DNA of 45,399 nt from an uncultured Anaerococcus sp. (lineage in GTDB: Bacteria; Bacillota; Clostridia; Tissierellales; Peptoniphilaceae), in the NCBI RefSeq assembly GCF_943912825.1, contig NZ_CALTUX010000015.1, positions 1 to 45,399 on the forward strand, written 5' to 3'. Both the position numbers and the translations under genes were made by a program. Of this stretch, positions 41,974-45,399 are shown one piece after another. Each line of letters starts with the position of its first letter. Position 1 is the stretch's first letter. The notes under the pieces were generated by a model. That model searched no databases. It saw only the letters and a program-made list of their open reading frames with translations, and was not told where the DNA came from.

Positions 41974-42690
41974 CTATATGGATTTTATCATATCTCTAGC
42001 ATATTTTTCAAGAGCCTTGGCCTTATCCTTATCCATTGGCTCCATATTTTTAAGCCTATAATCCTTGCCCAAAAGCTTGTATTTATCAACACCCATGGTA
42101 TGGTAAGGCAAGATTTCAAACTTATCAATATTCTTCTTGAGGGGTGAAATAAATTCGATAAGTTTATCCATGTCTTCTTTTGTATCTGTCACAAAAGGCA
42201 TCATTACATGCCTAATCCAAATCCTGGTAGAAGAATCTTCTATTAGCTTCATAAAATCACGAAGAGGCTTTTGATCAATTCCTGTGAGGGCCTTAAAAAA
42301 GTAAGGGTCATAGTGTTTTATATCAAGAATAATAAGGTCAGCTTCCCTTACTATATCCTTGTTATATTTTGGATTTCCAATACCTGAAGTGTCTATTGCC
42401 ACATGGATTCCTTCCTTATGAAGAGCTCTTATGGCATCAAGGACAAATTCTCCACTAAAAAGAGGCTCACCACCTGATAAGGTAACGCCGCCTCCATTTT
42501 TATAATAAGGTTTCATCCTAAGGGCCATCTTTACCAATTCATCCAGGCTAAATTCCTTACCAAAAGTAGAAGATTGGGTGTCAGGATTGTGACAAAAAGC
42601 ACATCTTAAAGGGCAACCTGATAGGAAAAATACAGTCCTAATCCCAGGTCCATCAACCAGTCCCATTGTTTCTATAGAATGAACTTTCAT
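41974..42690 (-). CDS. pflA: Pyruvate formate-lyase activating enzyme
   Basis: A 238-aa radical SAM protein that abstracts hydrogen from the glycine of PFL. SGCPLRCAFCHNPDT carries the CxxxCxxC cluster motif, GGGVTLSGGEPL the SAM-binding region, and HVAIDTSGIG and LDIKHYDP later strands. It lies 129 nt after pflB, with a hairpin between, and 9 nt before the Crp/Fnr gene. Confidence 0.95.
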   Translation of the reverse strand: MKVHSIETMGLVDGPGIRTVFFLSGCPLRCAFCHNPDTQSSTFGKEFSLDELVKMALRMKPYYKNGGGVTLSGGEPLFSGEFVLDAIRALHKEGIHVAIDTSGIGNPKYNKDIVREADLIILDIKHYDPYFFKALTGIDQKPLRDFMKLIEDSSTRIWIRHVMMPFVTDTKEDMDKLIEFISPLKKNIDKFEILPYHTMGVDKYKLLGKDYRLKNMEPMDKDKAKALEKYARDMIKSI

Positions 42691-42761
42691 ATAAACTCCT
42701 TAAAATTATCCTTATTTAAAATTATTTCTTTTGTATATAGTAAAATGTACTTATTTTATAA

Positions 42762-42794
42762 AAGAAAAGTCCAAGGGACTCTACTGAGTCCCCC
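42762..42794 (-). terminator. Hairpin between pflB and pflA
   Basis: On the minus strand GGGACTC-AGTA-GAGTCCC is followed by a broken T tract. It may be a partial terminator that lowers pflA relative to pflB, or an mRNA-stabilising stem. Confidence 0.55.
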
Positions 42795-42819
42795 TTACAT
42801 TTATTTTTAAAATATTTTC

Positions 42820-45075
42820 CTATCTTGTTTGATGGAAGGTTCTATCTAGGACTTCTCTCTTTTGCTCATCTGTGAGCCTGTTAAAGTGAACAGCATATCC
42901 TGACACTCTGATTGTTAGGTTTGGATATTTATCTGGGTTATGGTAGGCATCTAATAATTTTTCCCTTTGTAGGACGTTAACATTTAGGTGGAAGGCGTCT
43001 TGGCCGAAGTAGCCATCCATTATATTTACTAGATTTTCTATCCTTACCTCTTCTTCCTTACCCAGGGCATCTGGCACTATAGAGAAGGTATTTGAAATAC
43101 CATCTTCGCATACACATTCGTAAGGAAGTTTAGCTACTGAGTTTAGGCTTGCTAGAGCGCCTGACTCATCCCTGCCGTGCATTGGGTTTGCCCCTGGTGC
43201 AAAGGCTTCTCCTGCTTTTCTTCCATCTGGTGTTGTACCTGTCTTTTTACCATACATTACATTTGATGTAATTGTAAGGGCAGAAAGAGTTAATTTTGCG
43301 TTTTTATAGGTAGCATGTTTCTTTAGTTCATTTGAGAAATAGGTTAGGATGTCAACAGCGATTTGGTCTACCCTGTCATCATCGTTACCATATTTAGGGA
43401 AATCACCCTCTGTCTCAAAGTCGATTGCTATGCCATTTTCATCCCTAACTGGTTTAACTTTTGCATATTTAATTGCAGAAAGTGAGTCAGCTGCAATTGA
43501 AAGACCTGCCACACCTGTTGCTAGGTTTCTCTTAACATAGGTATCATGAAGAGCCATTTGTCCTGCTTCATAGGCGTATTTGTCATGCATAAAGTGGATA
43601 ACATCAAGAGTCTTCACATAAAGACCTGCTAATTCAGATAAGACTTTTTTGTAATTTGCAAGGACTTGATCATAGTCAAGATATTCTGTAGTAATTGGCT
43701 CGATATCGTCAAAGAGTCTAATTAGGCTGCCATCCTTGTTTTTCTTCTTTTCGTCAACTCCCCCATTTATTGAGTAAAGGAGTGATTTTGCAAGGTTGGC
43801 ACGAGCACCAAAGAATTGCATTTCCTTACCAACTTCCATAGCAGATACACAACAAGCTATGGCATAGTCATCGCCGTACATATTTCTCATTAGGTCATCA
43901 TTTTCGTATTGGATAGAATCTGTCATGATAGAAACCTTAGAACAAAACTTCTTCCAACCTTCAGGAAGTTTTTCAGCCCAAAGGATTGTCATGTTTGGTT
44001 CTGGAGCTGATCCTAGGTTTATAAGGGTATTTAGGTATCTGAAAGCTGTCTTTGTCACAAGAGTCCTGCCATCAAGACCCATACCACCTATTGATTCTGT
44101 AACCCAAGTTGGGTCTCCTCCGAATACTTCATCATAGTCTGGAGTTCTAAGGTGGCGAACAAGTCTTAATTTTATAACAAGTTGGTCAATTATTTCTTGA
44201 GCACCAAGTTCATCAAGGATACCCCTGTCCATATCTCTTTTGATATAAATATCTAAGAAACCTGCATTTCTACCAATTGACATGGCAGCCCCGTTGTTTT
44301 CCTTAACAGCGGCTAGGTAGCCTAAGTATAAAAATTGTGCAGCTTCCCTAGCATTAGTGGCAGGTTTAGAAATATCAATACCATACTTAGCTGCCATATT
44401 TTTGATCTTGCCAAGGGCTATTATTTGCTCACTAACTTCTTCCCTAAGTCTTATGGTTGCTTCTAGGTTATTTTCGTCAATTTCAATCTTATCTAAGTCT
44501 TTTTTCTTCTCTTCAACTAGCCTGTCGATACCATAAAGGGCAACTCTCCTGTAATCGCCTATTATCCTACCACGACCATAGGCATCTGGCAAACCTGTCA
44601 AAAGTCCCACAGTTCTTGCCTTTCTCATATCCTTTGTATAGGCATCGAAAACACCCTCATTATGAGTTTTTCTAAATTCTTTAAAATACTTAGCTTGAAC
44701 AGGATCCATCTCTTGACCATAAGCCTCAAGAGATTGTTCAACCATCCTGTAGCCACCATAAGGGTTCACTATTCTTTTAAGAACTTCATCAGTTTGAAGA
44801 CCAACTATAACTTCGTTTTCCTTGTCAATATAGCCTGCGTCAAACCCATCTATAGAAGAAAACCTGCTTGTATCTGCATTTCTGTAAGAATCTCTTATTT
44901 CTTTATTAATTAATTCTTCTACTTGGTCAAATAGTTTTGTAGTTTTTTCACTCTTACCAGCTAAAAATTCATCACTTCCCTCATAAGGTGTGTAGTTTTC
45001 TTGAATAAAATCACGAACGTTAATTTCATCCTTCCACTTTTGTCCCTTAAATCCATCGTATGCTAATTTTTCCAT
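42820..45075 (-). CDS. pflB: Pyruvate formate-lyase (formate C-acetyltransferase)
   Basis: AGGAGG lies 4 nt before the ATG at 45075, giving 751 aa. It cleaves pyruvate with CoA to acetyl-CoA and formate under anaerobic conditions. The active-site Cys pair is in AIACCVSAME (about residues 408-409). The radical glycine is in TIRVSGYAVHF, about residue 726. LPDAYGRGRIIGDYRR and TPDGRKAGEAFAPGANPMHG are typical. It is upstream of its activase and a Crp/Fnr regulator. A class-II-like Crp site stands before its promoter. Confidence 0.97.
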   Translation of the reverse strand: MEKLAYDGFKGQKWKDEINVRDFIQENYTPYEGSDEFLAGKSEKTTKLFDQVEELINKEIRDSYRNADTSRFSSIDGFDAGYIDKENEVIVGLQTDEVLKRIVNPYGGYRMVEQSLEAYGQEMDPVQAKYFKEFRKTHNEGVFDAYTKDMRKARTVGLLTGLPDAYGRGRIIGDYRRVALYGIDRLVEEKKKDLDKIEIDENNLEATIRLREEVSEQIIALGKIKNMAAKYGIDISKPATNAREAAQFLYLGYLAAVKENNGAAMSIGRNAGFLDIYIKRDMDRGILDELGAQEIIDQLVIKLRLVRHLRTPDYDEVFGGDPTWVTESIGGMGLDGRTLVTKTAFRYLNTLINLGSAPEPNMTILWAEKLPEGWKKFCSKVSIMTDSIQYENDDLMRNMYGDDYAIACCVSAMEVGKEMQFFGARANLAKSLLYSINGGVDEKKKNKDGSLIRLFDDIEPITTEYLDYDQVLANYKKVLSELAGLYVKTLDVIHFMHDKYAYEAGQMALHDTYVKRNLATGVAGLSIAADSLSAIKYAKVKPVRDENGIAIDFETEGDFPKYGNDDDRVDQIAVDILTYFSNELKKHATYKNAKLTLSALTITSNVMYGKKTGTTPDGRKAGEAFAPGANPMHGRDESGALASLNSVAKLPYECVCEDGISNTFSIVPDALGKEEEVRIENLVNIMDGYFGQDAFHLNVNVLQREKLLDAYHNPDKYPNLTIRVSGYAVHFNRLTDEQKREVLDRTFHQTR

Positions 45076-45120
45076 ACTTCCTCCTAATATATTTTTTAAA
45101 AGCAATGCTTTATTATTTTC

Positions 45121-45170
45121 TGTCTATATTATATATGGAAAAAGTTTTCTTGTATGTGACCTTAGTCACA
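45121..45170 (-). promoter_or_regulatory. pflB promoter with a perfect CRP-type operator
   Basis: On the minus strand TATAAT (45128-45133) predicts a start near 45121. TGTGA-N6-TCACA spans 45155-45170; its centre is 41.5 bp from that start, the position of class II CRP/FNR activation. No good -35 box is seen, as expected for an activator-dependent promoter. Confidence 0.75.
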
Positions 45171-45178
45171 AGACCATT

Positions 45179-45207
45179 AAAAAAGACAAGCCCTAAAGCT
45201 TGTCTTT
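45179..45207 (-). terminator. Terminator of tuf
   Basis: AAAGACAAGC-CCTAAA-GCTTGTCTTT, a perfect 10-bp stem, with six T on the minus strand. It ends only about nine bases before the pflB operator. Confidence 0.85.
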
Positions 45208-45236
45208 ATGTTTTGGATTCTTATTAATTAAATTAT

Positions 45237-45321
45237 CCTCTCGAAGAAGCTTTGCCTCTTCTCGCTTAGTATTCTGGACTCGGCTTTGCCTCGTCTCAGA
45301 AATGACGGATTTCATCCGTCA
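45237..45321. repeat. REP-like extragenic palindromic cluster
   Basis: Between tuf and its terminator lie three imperfect or perfect stems. The clearest is TGACGGAT-TTC-ATCCGTCA. The other two each contain GCTTTGCCTC flanked by complementary GAAGA/TCTTC and GAC/GTC arms. It is GC-richer than its surroundings and resembles dispersed extragenic palindromes of other bacteria. No second copy is in this window. Confidence 0.5.
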
Positions 45322-45337
45322 CCCGTATATAGTGGGA

Positions 45338-45399
45338 CTATTTTACGATTTTAGAAACAACTCCTGATGCTACTGTTCTACCACCTTCACGAACAGCGA
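45338..45399 (-). CDS. tuf: Elongation factor Tu, 3' end (partial)
   Basis: The last 19 full codons read AVREGGRTVASGVVSKIVK and stop. This is the universally conserved C-terminus of EF-Tu, the GTPase delivering aminoacyl-tRNA to the ribosome. The rest lies beyond the right edge of the window. About 130 nt of palindromic 3' region separates it from its terminator. Confidence 0.93.
   Translation of the reverse strand, partial: AVREGGRTVASGVVSKIVK

Noticed and set aside
1..45399. CRISPR arrays, prophage or rRNA genes
   Set aside because: No regularly spaced repeats, phage structural genes or rRNA sequence were seen on either strand.

Overview
The window looks like chromosome of a low-GC, Gram-positive, strictly fermentative anaerobe. 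The best guess is a Gram-positive anaerobic coccus of the Anaerococcus/Peptoniphilus group. This is inferred from gene content: pyruvate formate-lyase, a flavodiiron protein, an acyl-CoA dehydrogenase/ETF fusion, a K+-type membrane pyrophosphatase, thiazole salvage, T-box and TPP leaders, and no sporulation or respiratory genes. No species is claimed.

Bases 1-5.2 kb are an accessory island that looks more AT-rich than the rest. It holds a lactococcin-972-type bacteriocin operon: an XRE/TPR regulator, a 41-aa exported peptide missed by size filters, the bacteriocin precursor, a bacteriocin-associated membrane protein and an ABC ATPase. Two relics of one IS256-type element, in the same orientation, bracket it. 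The left relic is a decayed transposase start; the right one is a 170-bp internally deleted, MITE-like copy. The order regulator, small secreted peptide, target operon resembles PlcR-PapR-type (RRNPP) quorum sensing. A small two-gene membrane/secreted-peptide locus and a tRNA-Arg close the island.

Bases 6.1-15.1 kb, mostly minus strand: a metallophosphoesterase whose 3' end overlaps the tRNA-Arg; an NAD synthetase whose glutaminase domain has lost its catalytic cysteine; an acyl-CoA dehydrogenase fused to the ETF-alpha FAD domain; a flavodiiron protein; a thiWME salvage operon behind a TPP riboswitch and terminator; and a Nudix hydrolase. Bases 15.5-21.9 kb, minus strand: ridA, a VanY-like peptidase with an altered catalytic motif, ppk, ppx, murI and ispE. 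Bases 21.9-25.2 kb, plus strand: a T-box leader and polar amino-acid ABC transporter, tRNA-Leu, and a Phd/RelE-type toxin-antitoxin pair with three 11-bp repeats over its promoter. Bases 25.2-31.6 kb: hppA, rpsF-ssb-rpsR with a probable S6:S18 leader, a FabG-like reductase, and a CPA2 antiporter paired with a PII-like protein. Bases 31.6-36.2 kb: a P1-type peptidase, a TIM-barrel protein, UDP-glucose dehydrogenase, an apparently dead GH13-like protein and a methyltransferase. Bases 36.2-45.4 kb: a MacB-type ABC fusion, a YkvI-like transporter, a CmpB-type membrane protein, a cysteine-less Crp/Fnr regulator, pflA, pflB and the 3' end of tuf.

The clearest functional links are these. A perfect TGTGA-N6-TCACA box is centred at about -41.5 of the predicted pflB promoter, in the same cluster as a Crp/Fnr protein with a CRP-like R-E-T-x-x-R recognition helix. 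The T-box UGGC requires a tRNA with discriminator G, which narrows the amino acid moved by the transporter below it.
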